Source of the DNA: Allacma fusca
Lineage: Eukaryota; Arthropoda; Collembola; Symphypleona; Sminthuridae
Assembly (NCBI GenBank): GCA_947179485.1
Contig: OX359245.1
Location: 43,573,067-43,637,066 of the forward strand
Reading direction: 5' to 3'
Length of the DNA: 64,000 nucleotides
Part shown: positions 35,147 to 46,358 of the stretch, one piece after another
Layout of the letters: the number at the start of each line of letters is the position of its first letter
How positions within the stretch are numbered: the first letter of the stretch is position 1
The notes under the pieces: model-generated
What the model saw: only the letters and a program-made list of their open reading frames with translations
Databases searched by the model: none
What the model was told of the DNA's origin: nothing
Made by a program: the position numbers and the translations under genes

Positions 35147-36025
35147 CAGTGAATTTCCTATATAGTGGTTTCCAAGGGAGTGGCATATTCCTGCCACTAT
35201 ATAGAAATGCCACTATATGGTATTAATGGCTAACTATATACTATTAATGTTTATAACTAATAACTGGCTAAATATATTTATAAAATAATTTATTTGTACA
35301 GAATGCGTAACACTATGAGGTATGCAAAGGTCAGTAAGTTTAAAATATTTAGTAAATATAGATACCCTCACACTGGTAATATTGTTAGTAGTAGCAAACT
35401 TTTCAACTGCAAGGTCACCATTCCAGACCGATTGGTCGGAGCTACTTGTGAAGAAATCCACATTTTTATGGCATGTACACTTTCCAAAACATCATCAAAA
35501 TAATACAGCGTCCTTCCAGAAACCGAATTTTGGCTTCAGATTACGGAAAACGTTTAAATTACGTTAAAAAATAAATAACGAAATGAAACTTATTAGAAGT
35601 GGGCCAAAGTAAAAATACCAATGCTTTGTTGTGTAACTGTTCGTTTTACCTTTTAAGTCAATGATACTATTACGTAACTTCAGCTAATCATACTAGAGCT
35701 TCAGTATACCACATAAGAATTTCATGGTATGCAGTAACATTTAGAATTAAAATTGAACCAATCGATACAAACATTATTTACCTCCCGCACGTTTTATAAC
35801 ACCGTGTTATACGATTAACTAGCTAATTTTATGCCAACTGCCATTATAATTTTGCATGGCCGAGCCACTGTAACACATAATGGTGCCATTATAGAGGGAA
35901 TACCATTATAGCGGGTGCCACTATATAGTATACCTTTAACATTGCAAACCTCTAGGGAGGGTTTTTTGATGCCACTAAAGAGGAAATGCCATCTAAGAGG
36001 AAACCACTATATGGGAAATTCACTG
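35147..36025. mobile_element. pogo/Tigger-like non-autonomous element
   Basis: Ends CAGTGAATTTCCTATATAG and, in reverse, CAGTGAATTTCCCATATAG, with TA at both outer flanks (35145-35146 and 36026-36027). CAGT.. ends with a TA duplication are typical of the Tc1/mariner-pogo group. Inner copies of CCACTATATAG words recur near both ends. No transposase is encoded. Related pieces are at 54042-54214 and 37641-37708. Confidence 0.75.
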
Positions 36026-36059
36026 TATTAAGCAATTTTAGATTAACAGATGGAAATGA

Positions 36060-36360
36060 AATCCTGTGTATGTCCAGGTAAATGTTTATTAGTGTACCTT
36101 TGCTCCTAAACGTTCGTGTAGTTGTGCCTTGGAAACCCAGTCAAAATTTTAAGGTAAGAGATGCTAAAAAATGGTCACCAGCCAATTCTCACTTTAAAAT
36201 TATTTTCGTAAATTTTCACTTGCTGAAAGAACAAGCGAATAAAATTATCAGCGGGCTGATTAAAAACTCCATGGCATTCTCAACATGTCGCCTGGCCAAA
36301 ATAACCCTCAAATGTTTTGCATTTTTAGCTTACTTCTCGCTAACCTTGATCTCTCCCTAG
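36060..36360. repeat. interspersed flank repeat (uninterrupted copy)
   Basis: Contains the uninterrupted CTCAACATGTCGCCTGG site that is split by an element at 22291 in another copy. Other copies: 22080-23160, 47230-47500, 61600-61815. Open frames here are not conserved between copies. Confidence 0.65.
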
Positions 36361-36629
36361 ACGCATGCCTAAAATTAGAAGAATACGTGCATTTGCATTG
36401 AATGTTCTCATTTGCCTATTTTATATATTATATACATATTATGCGTATATATTAAATATATTACACAAAGTCGGGGCAGTAGTTTTAATGGAAACTGGGA
36501 CTATTTGTTATGTATGTACATTGCCTTGAAAAAGCAATATTTGAACTAATTGTGCGGAATATAAAATGTTTTGAAATCCTGTTACAATCGCTCCTGTACA
36601 AGGAGACTAAGGAGAATATGTATTTTATT

Positions 36630-37600
36630 TATGGTTTTATGTACACTATGACATAATAATTGATTCAAGGATTTACTGCACAGAATAAAAATCTAACTGA
36701 CAATCTGCCTAAGTTACCAGGAACTAGTGTGAGGAACTACAAAATCGTACTGACAGCGAAAGGACCTCTTCACCAAGTCAGTTTTGCGTAAGCTCGGAAT
36801 CTTTAAATTCCAAGATCCATTATCATGGTTGGGAAATTTTTAATAATAAGTTTGTCCTTCTCCGAGATAAATATATATATCCAACTTAGTAGTTGCTGAT
36901 TGACTATTGTAAGCTTCGTCAATTCGTTTGGTATCTATTTGTAAATGGTGAGGAAAGCATGACGTGCATAACGCGTATGAATAACATCGAAAATACCCGA
37001 GCTGATCAGTTAGATAATTCCATGTCCTTACATTCCTTATCTTGTGTAACCATATAGCCTCTCATCAGGATTTCTCAACATATTTTGAACTCGCCTAATT
37101 CCTAATTGCTAATTATAGGAACCTTTTAGTTTCTAGCGAAATGTGAAAGGCCTTCACAGTTTTTTTATTAAATGAATAATCGAATGGTGGTCGCATAATT
37201 ATTCATAAATACTTTTGATGAGCTGGTGATTTCATTGCGTGGTAGGTTCGAGACCGGACTAACATTTGAATGTTCCAGTCTTCTTCGGAAAAGCTGCTCT
37301 GGTCTAAGTGCAAGAACAAACAAAAATATGATTTTTATATGATTGCATCAAAAGTTGGCATGTAGCTAAAATCAACTGATTTGGTATATGCTTAGGCTGC
37401 ATTAGCCTAAACTATATTTGTATTTTTACTTTTGGTGTCCAGCTGTTTGGAAGAGAAGAATATACTACGTTTTTTAACTTATTTTCATGTCTTGATAGCA
37501 TTGAAAATGCTTGCCTTTGAATATGCTACCAACGCCATCATTTTTTAACGTTTAATAGCAAATTTATGTTTCATAATAGTCAACTATACTGATCGCAATA
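36630..37600. repeat. duplicated receptor upstream block without a gene
   Basis: Matches 50945-51810, the region upstream of the receptor start at 50904, including the CGTGGTAGGTTCGAGAC and CGGAAAAGCTGCTCTGGTC landmarks. The receptor coding part is absent here, so the block was copied without it or lost it. Confidence 0.6.
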
Positions 37601-37640
37601 TGTCATTCCGGTCTAATAACTAATATACATAATAATCACG

Positions 37641-38420
37641 ACAACGTGTCCATATAGAGGGAATGCTGTCTAACAATAACAGGAAACCCCTATATAGGAA
37701 ATTTACTGTACACACCCATCCGTCAGTGTATAACCAATACAGATTATTGTGTAATTTTTATTGCCACGGAATTTCCAACTTCCTAAATGTATTGCAAGCA
37801 TTCTTGCATATTTAATATATTTTTCCACACCAACAGTATCTCAGGAATTATTTCTTGCGCAACAAAGGCAATTCAATGTTATTTAGGAAATAAAAATCAA
37901 GAAATTGACATTACAGAAGACATCCGACTTTACTTCATCGAGTTTGGACGGTCCCAATGTACATATCAAAACATTGCGATGCCAACGATCACCTATTGCA
38001 CAGTATTCATACAAGTAATTATACATATGCGCTGACCGCTTATTATATATAAAGACCGATAAGTTAGATTCAATGAGACCATTTACTACTAATGATGGCG
38101 CCAAATGTTTGCTCAAACATCCTTAAAACGTATTTGAAATCAAGTTATTCAACTCCAAGACAAGCAGGGCACGTTTTTGATTAATCGTTTCTATTTTTGT
38201 GGGACAAAACATTTGAAGATTTTTAAGAAACAATATTTGGCTAAAAACTACTAAATCAGGCAATGTTATGCTAAAACTTAAAAGCGAAACGCAATGCATT
38301 TGAACAAGGGCAAAAGAACAGGTTTATTACGTGAGCAGTACAGTTGCCCGGCCTCGCACCCTAATGATTACTAATGGAGAGATATCTAATTTTTTGTCCT
38401 CGGACTGCAACCATCATCAT
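37641..38420. repeat. pogo-like element end and duplicated block
   Basis: 37641-37708 equals the right end of the pogo-like element at 54042-54214 (CCTATATAGGAAATTTACTG). The rest matches 54216-54925 and, from about 37780, 26750-27390 and 40580-41250. Short open frames are shared with the copies but shift between them. Confidence 0.55.
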
Positions 38421-38427
38421 GTCCATC

Positions 38428-39426
38428 CAGAGCTTCTACCGGGGACGGGAACGTCCGGTCGGGATACTGGACGGATCGGGATGGGACCTCCCCGGGGACA
38501 AATAAATTGTCCCCATGTCGTATTCGGCACGGGACGGGGACAAATAAATTGTCCCCATGTCGTATTCGGCACGGGACGGGGACAAATAAATTGTCCCCAT
38601 GTCGTATTCGGCACGGGACGGGGACAAATAAATTGTCCCCATGTTGTATTCGAGACTGGACGGGGACAAATAAATTGTCCCCATGTTTTATTCGAGACGG
38701 GACGGGGACAAATAAATTGTCCCCATGTTTTATTCGAGACGGGACGGGGACAAATAAATTGTCCCCATGTTTTATTCGAGACGGGACGGGGACAAATAAA
38801 TTGTCCCCATGTTTTATTCGAGACGGGACGGGGACAAATAAATTGTCCCCATGTCGTATTCGAGACGGGACAGGGACAAATAAATTGTCCCCATGTCGTA
38901 TTCGGCACGGGACGGGTACAAATAAATTGTCCCCATATCGTATTCGGCACGGGGACAAATAAATTGCCCCCATGTCGTATTCTGGATGGGACGTGGACAA
39001 ATAAATTGTCCCCATTGTTTTCGGGACGTATATTCGGTACGTGTATGCTTTTTGGTCGTGTGTATAACGAGACGGGGCAAGCACTGATACTTCATAATGG
39101 TTTTATGATTATTAGGTTTTGGAATTAAAACGAACAAGGACAAGATGTATATATCTACAATCATATTTGAAGTAAATAATCATACACACTACATGCTTGA
39201 AAACGGATTCGAAACTTGAGTGACAGAATATGTTTGGTGACCGAATTAGAACAGAGATAGAAGAGTAATAATTGTTGACACATGACCGCAATTTTGGGGA
39301 CCGGGGTCAACGTTTTTAAAAATTTTGGGGACGGGGACAAGACTTTTGTCCCCATGTCCCGAATTTCCCGGTTTTTGAAAATATATCGGGACGGGGACGG
39401 GAATTTTGTCCCCAATAGAAGCTCTA
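38428..39426. mobile_element. hAT-like element carrying a GGGGAC minisatellite
   Basis: The left end is CAGAGCTTCTA; the right end read in reverse is TAGAGCTTCTA, one base different. TGTCCATC occurs at both flanks (38420-38427 and 39427-39434), an 8-bp duplication. The related copy near 27810 shows the site without insertion. The left 590 bases are dominated by a 42-bp tandem array; the right arm has GGGGACGGGGAC words at 39295-39420. No coding gene. A broken relative begins at about 54930. Confidence 0.8.
38494..39014. repeat. 42-bp minisatellite, about a dozen hairpin-forming units
   Basis: Each unit contains GGGGACAAATAAATTGTCCCC, an 8-bp inverted repeat around a 5-base loop, followed by a CATGTCGTATTCGGCACGGGAC-type spacer split over 42 bases. 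Units vary at a few positions, and the last two are shortened. Because 42 is a multiple of three and stops are rare in the unit, long open frames appear in several frames on both strands; these are artefacts. Confidence 0.9.
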
Positions 39427-39539
39427 TGTCCATCACTTGGATTTTAGTATTTGGGATGAAAAAGTTTGGAATCTAGAGCTCTTAGGGCTCCTTAAATATC
39501 CACAAATAATATGTCTGAGTTTACTAGGATGTTCCAACT

Positions 39540-39830
39540 GAAACAAAGGTCCAACACGGTACCTAGGAATAAGCACGAATTAGTTGGTACTTTTAATTCC
39601 TAACATATGGTCTACAATTTAAAAAATACTGTCAAATTAGGTTTGTTTTGAAGAAAAATCCGGATACTTCAACAGGATTGAAGAGGTAGTTAATTACAGA
39701 CGTTTGGTGGTCCCGTTCCAGGTAAATGGGACAGGTATTTTCATCTGCGGGAAACAATGCGGAGTAGATTACTGATTTTGATTTTATCGGAAGCCAACCG
39801 TGTTTTAAAGACGCGTTGTTTCTGGACTAT
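39540..39830 (-). pseudogene. collapsed copy of the receptor at 11448-12799
   Basis: 39545-39660 matches the start of exon 2 plus intron 1 of the gene at 11448-12799 (12271-12390), including CCAACACGGTACCTA. It then jumps to the first part of exon 1 (39690-39800 against 12670-12810, with GGTGGTCCCGTTCCAGGTAA). Most of exons 1 and 2 and all of exon 3 are missing. The start codon region reads GCCAACC instead of GCCATCC, so the ATG is lost. Confidence 0.65.
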
Positions 39831-41492
39831 TTGAAGAATTTCTTAAATACTTAATCTAGAATTTCATCGCAGTCATCATTTTGGTTTAGTTTTGAAAACA
39901 TTATTGTGCAAAGTCATTACCGAAATTTATTTTAATTAGCTCAATTATTTAGGAAATATATTTTGGATACTTTGCAAATACTGGCTGACTAATTATGCAT
40001 ATCGCATTATGCTGTATGGTTAATAACCTTTACGCTTCCCGGTTTACCAAAATGTACTATAATCATTTTCTCGTAAAAACGTTTATCCAAAGGAATAATT
40101 TTTGGGGCTCAATGAGTATATTCGAATTCTTCGGGAATGGAATCACATGTTGTCCCAGGTTGGCATTTTGAATTCCTCAACAAAATTTCATCGAGTTTTC
40201 ATCCATCAATAATTTTATTGCAAGAATTTTACAAGCCAAATCCTATCGATAGATACAGTTTAATCGAGTTAAGCAAACTTAGGTAGGATAGTTTCGGGAC
40301 TTTCGGGAGGATCGAGATGTGGCTCTTCTTTCTTTACTGCCGACGGACTTGTTAGTTTACAAAATCGCTCATAATTTTAGCGCTTATGAAACTATTGCAA
40401 TGAATAAAATACCAGTAGATGCTCAATACAACTGTGTACACAAATTATTTTCTATTTAATTTTGTAGCATAATTGGATTTATCACTGATAGGATCACTAA
40501 TTGGATACTAATGGACATATCACTAATTGGATCACCTAGATAAACCACTAGACGCATCGACGAACATAGCACTGCGCAGCTAGCTATTGCATGAAAGTGT
40601 TTACTGCCATCCCAAATTACATTTGCCTGGCTGTGCAGTGGTCGTTTAAAATATTTTACCAAGTATTGTGATTGCGTGCATAACTAGCTATGTCTCAGGA
40701 ATTAGAATTAGGGCTTGCACAACAAAAGCAGGTATTTTAAGTTTATGTACGAAACAAAATTGATGGAATTGACATTCCAGAAGATATCGACTTGTTGCTG
40801 CATCGAGTATGGACGGTCCCCATGTACATACATACATATGAAAATAATGCGATGCCTACGGCAATTAGTGTACAGTATTCATATCCCTAAGTACATATGT
40901 ATATACACTGACCGCTTATCTTCTGATAAGTTAGATTCAATGAGATCATTTACTACTCATGATGGCGCCAAATGTTAACACAAACATGTTTAAAATGCAT
41001 TTGAAATAAAGTTATTCCAAGGCAAGTGCATATTTTCGATTAACCGTTAGTATTTGTGTCGGACAAAACATTTGGATTTTTTAAAACCCATAACTACTGG
41101 CTAGAAAGTACTAAATCCGTCTAGGTTAAACTAAAGCTTTGAAAGCCGAGCGTAATACATTTGAACAAGGGTAAAAAAACAGGTCATGCTAGCAATAAAG
41201 TTGCCCGGCCCCGTCCCCCACTGCTTACTAAGGGAGGGATATCAAGTGCTTTTAGGTTGACCCCTTAGTAAAAGCGTCAAACCTCACTTGTGTCAAACGT
41301 AAGCATGAGCAAGTATTTGGTTGAAATCGACCGGATAGTTTTTGAGAAAATAATTCTTGAAATTTTGGACTTCGAGTCAAATGACAGTTATTTTTTTGAG
41401 AAAAATTCAAAATTTTTCCTACATTGACGGCGGTTACTGACGCCACCCTACGGGAAGCCTTAAATTATCGATGATTTTTGTCCTCCGAATAC
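39831..41492. repeat. duplicated receptor-flank blocks
   Basis: 39831-40500 matches 12900-14000 in part (same landmarks as the upstream tandem pair). 40560-41250 matches 26740-27390 and 37780-38380. 41250-41492 matches parts of 27400-27800 with a 200-base deletion. No gene is seen. Confidence 0.55.
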
Positions 41493-43307
41493 GGTATCCT
41501 AGCTAAACGCATAAAGAGCTAAACGTATAACAGCTAAACGCATAGAGTTATACGCATAATCAGCTAAACGCATAGAGTTATACGCATAATCAGCTAAACG
41601 TATAAGGTATCTAAACGCATAATCATCTATACGTATAAGGTGTCTAAACGCATAATCATCTATACGTATAAGGTATCTAAACATATAATCGTCTAAACGT
41701 ATAGGCTTTAAAAACGTATAATCGGCCAAACGTATAAGGTATTTAAAAGCATTTACATGTACATTTAATATGTGTCCTTGCAAGACCTTCGTCGCTAAAG
41801 AGACCAAATTGTCTCATGCATATTCAACCAACGTCTACATGTAATTTCAATAAAAGGAAAATAGTCTACGTACAGGCAATGCGTACAGGTAAAACCCACG
41901 CATATATTTTGAATCCCATTGTTTATCAGGAGCCGTTGATGACCCCGTAAAAATCAGTATTTATGCCAGTTACTGATATTTGCCTGACTATATTTCCTGG
42001 AGTGGCTTATAATATATTTGATTTTCTTGGACCGATCTTGTCAAGTTTTTCCAAAATTTACGTCATTGAACTGCGTCAACGTTTGGGTAATTTGAGCCAC
42101 AAAAAGGGTACACGTATGGATTGTTCCAGGGGTGGATTATTAAAATAATTTTTACCCTGGCCCTAACCCCCAAAATGGATTTGTGGGCCTTTGCATTTAT
42201 GTATGTAATCTGAGGGCCTTACAATTAGTCAACATTTTTGTTACCCTGGCCCTAAATGTTTTACAGGGTGGGCCACCCGGTAAATCCACCCCTGAATTTT
42301 TCTAGAACTCAAAATTAACATGTTTGCTGGAAATCTTGTAGGATATCCGCCGAAATGCTGTAAAGTTTAGTTAGTAAGTCAAATTGAATATAAAAAAATT
42401 AAACCATGCGTTACATTTTTGGCTCTGGTGACCTCATTGAAGCAGGATAATAAATAAATAAGATCATCATTATTAACTTTATTCTTGTAGCTTACAATCA
42501 AATAGGTGTTTTGCAGAGCTTTATATTTGCAAAAGCAGGTGTCAAAAACGTGTTGCAAAGGGAATTCAAAATTATATTTGTTATTATCCTAAAACTGTTT
42601 GAAAAAATTAATTTTGGCGCTTGGTTTTAGAAAATTTCAATGACAGTTTACACATATATTAGACGATCCCTGTAATAGTATTGTATTTTGAGACGCCAGC
42701 AAAAATATGAAACAAAAAAGAAAAAAAACTCTATCCGGAGCCAAATGAAAAGAAATGCGGTAAGGGACAAATTTTGTCCAAAATTAAGGTTGTAGGATCT
42801 GAAATGTTTGACAACGTGATAAAGTATTTGAGTTGCGGGCATTTTCGGAAAATCTGTACACATTGCCTGTACTTAGACAATTATTATTAAATATTAGTAT
42901 ATATTCCTTTCATTTAAATTACATGTAGACGTGGGTTTAATACACAATAGACAATTTGATCCCTTTAACGACGATGCTGCTGCAAGGGAATGTGTAGAGC
43001 ATTATATTATTTATGTGTAAAATATTGTTTTGATCCCTGAATTAAAATACTAGCCTTATTCAAACGAATGTCAATATATACAAGTACATTATTATACATT
43101 TTGCTACCTTATGCGTTTAGATACCCTATACGTATAGGTGATTATGCGTTTAGATACCCTATACGTTTAGACGATTATGCGTTTAGATACCTTATACGTA
43201 TAGATGATTATACGTTTAGATACCTTATACGTTTAGCTGATTATGCGTATTGAGCTTATACGTTTAGCTGTTATACGTTTAGCTTTTATGCGTTTAGAGG
43301 TGTAACC
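41493..43307. mobile_element. foldback-type element with tandem-repeat inverted termini
   Basis: The left terminus starts GGTATCCTAGCTAAACGCAT; the right terminus, reversed, starts GGTTACACCTCTAAACGCAT. Both are arrays of CTAAACGCATAAT / CTATACGTATAAGG units of roughly 20-30 bases. Homology between the two ends continues inward past the arrays (41775-41865 against 42905-43000, with ACGTCTACATGTAATTT in both), so each inverted repeat is about 400 bases. The centre (41870-42900) is AT-rich with no convincing protein. Foldback elements of insects have this design. Target duplication not identified. A truncated copy is at 55066-55217. Confidence 0.75.
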
Positions 43308-43340
43308 ATAAAAGTTTACATTCAAACCTTACAAATAGAA

Positions 43341-44460
43341 TTACTTCAACATCAAAAAATTGATACTGGAATCAAAAATGATCTTGAACAACGTAAAAAC
43401 GAGGGGCTTGTCCACAAAATAGATCGAGCCAAATTTGATGCCGAGTGCCGGCATAGAAGTCAGCTGCCTCCTCATCATTTTATCCTGTGAATACCTAAAG
43501 TTCATGAATCTCAAGATGATAGAGGATTTGAGATGAAGGTCCCCCATAATATTGAGAACAGGGGTCAAAAATGCTGTGCAAGTGAAGCCAATGACACCCA
43601 TCGTGACTGCCTCGATACCAGGGAGCCGGATTGCACAATGGGTACAAAATAGGTGCAAATACTGCAAATGAAATTAACAGTAGTTTGGCATTTCGGAGCA
43701 AATTGGACATGCTATCGGTAAATTTATACAGGAACGTTTGCAAGGATAAGTACAGTAAATACAGTAAATTGTATAATTATACATTCCCAATTTCCCGATT
43801 AGCTCTTCGTAGGGAAGTAGTATTCTCCAAGTTGCTATAAAAAAATGTTTACAAATGTTAGCCTTTAATGTAACATAACTACACCTGCATATTATAATTG
43901 AGCATTCATCATAATTAATCCTATGCCCTACAAACATAGGAGTTGAAACGTTAGTAAAGAACTTGTTGGTCAGTAACATCTGGATCAGTAAAATACAGAC
44001 TAAACAGTAACTTACAGAGCTATATTGAAAATGTCACAAATGACAAATATGTATAGTGTTTACAATTGGTTAAAATCTTACCTTGAAACTCCTGAAAATA
44101 CTTCAAATATATCTTTATGAATTTGGGTAATCTATCTTCTATTGATATTACAGACATCTGTATAACCCCTTGAAAGACTATGGGGAAAGTGTAGTAGGCA
44201 AGAACAAATAGCATGTAAACTTTCAAGGCGTCACTGGCATTCGGATCTAACCTTATTTGAATGCAGCGGACCAAAGTGAAGATGTAGTATGAGACAATGA
44301 GGAAAATTTGTCCCTGCCAGATCCTAATTCTCAAGTACGAGGTAGTCATTTCGGGATATTTTGACATTTTATGCCAAGTATAAGGGTGGGACATTACAAT
44401 CTGCCCACATCTGATGGACATCTGACTGAACGACAGTAGTGTCTGTGTCACAAGCACCAT
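43341..44460 (-). pseudogene. receptor lacking exon 2, frameshifted exon 3
   Basis: Exon 1 (about 44083-44460) is open and nearly identical to that of the intact gene at 34700 (MVLVTQTLLSFSQ...HPYTWHKMSKYPEM), apart from a 6-residue insertion near SVISIEDR. Exon 3 (43341-43837) has an extra about 35 bases after the exon start, giving a stop, and a duplicated AATGGGTACAAAAT-type insert near 43640 that shifts frame. Exon 2 should lie in 43860-44000 but is deleted; intron sequence runs straight through. It cannot encode a full receptor. Confidence 0.8.
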
Positions 44461-44585
44461 TTTTCTGTAGAGTTAAAGATTACCTTTCTACGAACATTTT
44501 TGAACAGTGATGATTTCTTAGTATGGGGTTTAGTCTAGTTATAAGTGACGTCCAATATTTTCCGTAATGATGCGTGGTAATTAAT
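44461..44585. promoter_or_regulatory. shared receptor upstream region
   Basis: Matches 34701-34830 and 55226-55334. It contains GTGACGTCCAATATTTTCCG upstream of exon 1. Copies with and without a functional gene keep it, so conservation may only reflect recent duplication. Confidence 0.4.
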
Positions 44586-44593
44586 GTATGACC

Positions 44594-45801
44594 CAGAGCT
44601 GCGTTCAAGTCAAGTTATTTTACACAACTTGACTTGAACTTGACTTGAACTTGAAAAAATTGACTAAGCGAGGTATCCGCACTTGTACTTGATCAATCAA
44701 GTTTATCAAGCAACTTGAGTATTCAAGTACTCAATTTTCAAGTTCATTTTATTGAACTTGAACTTGATCATAACTTGACGTTCAAGTTGGGCACATAACT
44801 TGACTTGAACGTGAACTTGAACTTGTACTTGAACATGATTATTCAAGTATTTTTTCCTAAATGAATAAACAATACAAGTAATTTAGTCCACAACTATTAT
44901 AGCTAATAATGGCTCAACTAAACGGCATGAGGATGATATTCTTCACTTTAAAATTACTAAAAAATGTAAAAAACTTGATCAAATAACTAAAAATTGTAGT
45001 CCAATCTAATTTACTAATTTGCACTATTAAGAGTTTAGAAATCATATTATTCCCCTGTTGACATTAATGTTACACTCATCTGGTGAGTGTAACCAGAAGT
45101 TCTGTATATTCATAAATATTTGTCGTCGTTAATTTTACTTAACCATGGTTGATTTACAAGATTGTTGGTTGTTCGTCTGCGTCATCATGTTTAATAACAG
45201 CAAAAATTATTCTTACATGACATAATAAATTATTCTTTAACTTCTTCTTAGCCTCAGAACAGGTGAAGTGAACAATAACTTCATTTTTATAATGGAACAA
45301 GAACCCCGAGTATCAAAAACATCTTTATAAAACATTAAGTCCGAAATTTTGATTATTCAAAATTCAGAGTATGGAAACACAACATAAGAATTATTCTCGG
45401 CCACTGGGCATCGTAGGGGCAACTTTAATGTCGATGGAATGAAAACAATACGAAGATGTCATTACTATAATGATTGACACCCAGTATTATTTTTAGTGGG
45501 ATGCAATGATGCCCCTAATTAGGCAACATTGCTTTTCAGTGACAAAAACTCAAGTTATACTCAAGTTTTATTCAAGTACTTCCATTCAGTGTACTTGAAC
45601 TTGACTTGATTTTGAAATCAAGTAATAAATTATTAACTTGAACTTGATCGAACTTGAACTTGAAAATTCAAGTTAAAATTATAATTTCACTTGAACTTGA
45701 TGTTCAAGTTTCAAGTTATAAAATTGTCTGCACTTGACTTGACTTGAACTTGATACGCACTTGAACTATTCAAGTTATACTTGAACTTGAACGCAGCTCT
45801 G
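44594..45801. mobile_element. hAT-like element, CAGAGCTGCG ends, CTTGAACTTGA words
   Basis: Ends CAGAGCTGCGTTCAAG and reversed CAGAGCTGCGTTCAAG; 8-bp duplication GTATGACC at 44586-44593 and 45802-45809. The arms (44594-44860 and 45545-45801) consist of CTTGAA/TTCAAG words. The centre is AT-rich without coding signal. Removing it restores AATGTATGACC, as at 61044. Same family as 22291-23092 but with different words in its arms. Confidence 0.9.
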
Positions 45802-45809
45802 GTATGACC

Positions 45810-46350
45810 TTTTCAGTAATAGTGATTTCAAACCAAACGGGTCAACCAATATTCATAAAAATCAGTGAGGCTACAGATATGATTGTTCCTCAAAATTTGA
45901 TTAAGTTATTAATAAAAGCTAGCTAGGACGTCTGAGTTGATCAAAGAAATTCCGTTCCATTGACAAGCACTCCTTACATGCTGACAGTTCTGATTGTGAG
46001 TGGAACTAAATGGAAGCATAAAATGTAAATAGGTATTTTATCCAGCACGGTATACGCGTTAGTGCCTACACTGGCATACTGTATTGTGTGAAAATTGTCC
46101 TTAATTTCGTTGTATTGGAAAAATAACGTAGGGCAGAGTCAACACAGGAAGTTCTTCTGTATATATTACAATTTAATAAGCAATTTTATGAATTATTAAA
46201 TTAACTTTTATTCAATAATGTTTATGTACACATACTTGAAAACCCCAAGCAAAATAAAAACTTCTCCGGAATCCGGCTGCAAAAATTCTCTTCAAAATCA
46301 TTTATAATGACGATTTCAATGGGAATGAAATCGTGTGTTTGTCCAGGTAA
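45810..46350. repeat. duplicated flank block
   Basis: Matches 61050-61600 closely and 21700-22080 in part (landmarks TGACAAGCACTCCTTACATG and TATTTTATCCAGCACGGTAT). No gene is seen. Confidence 0.6.
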
Positions 46351-46358
46351 CTGTTTAG

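Noticed and set aside
38494..39014. CRISPR-like array
   Set aside because: Repeats are contiguous with no unique spacers, in a eukaryotic transposon.
38331..39128. 265-codon open frame, with 232-, 177- and 151-codon frames overlapping on both strands
   Set aside because: All arise from the 42-bp tandem unit, whose length is a multiple of three and which lacks stops; no frame is favoured.
41499..41807. Repetitive 102-codon frame (LIRIDDYAFRY repeats)
   Set aside because: Translation of the tandem repeats in the foldback terminus; the same words appear reversed at the other end.
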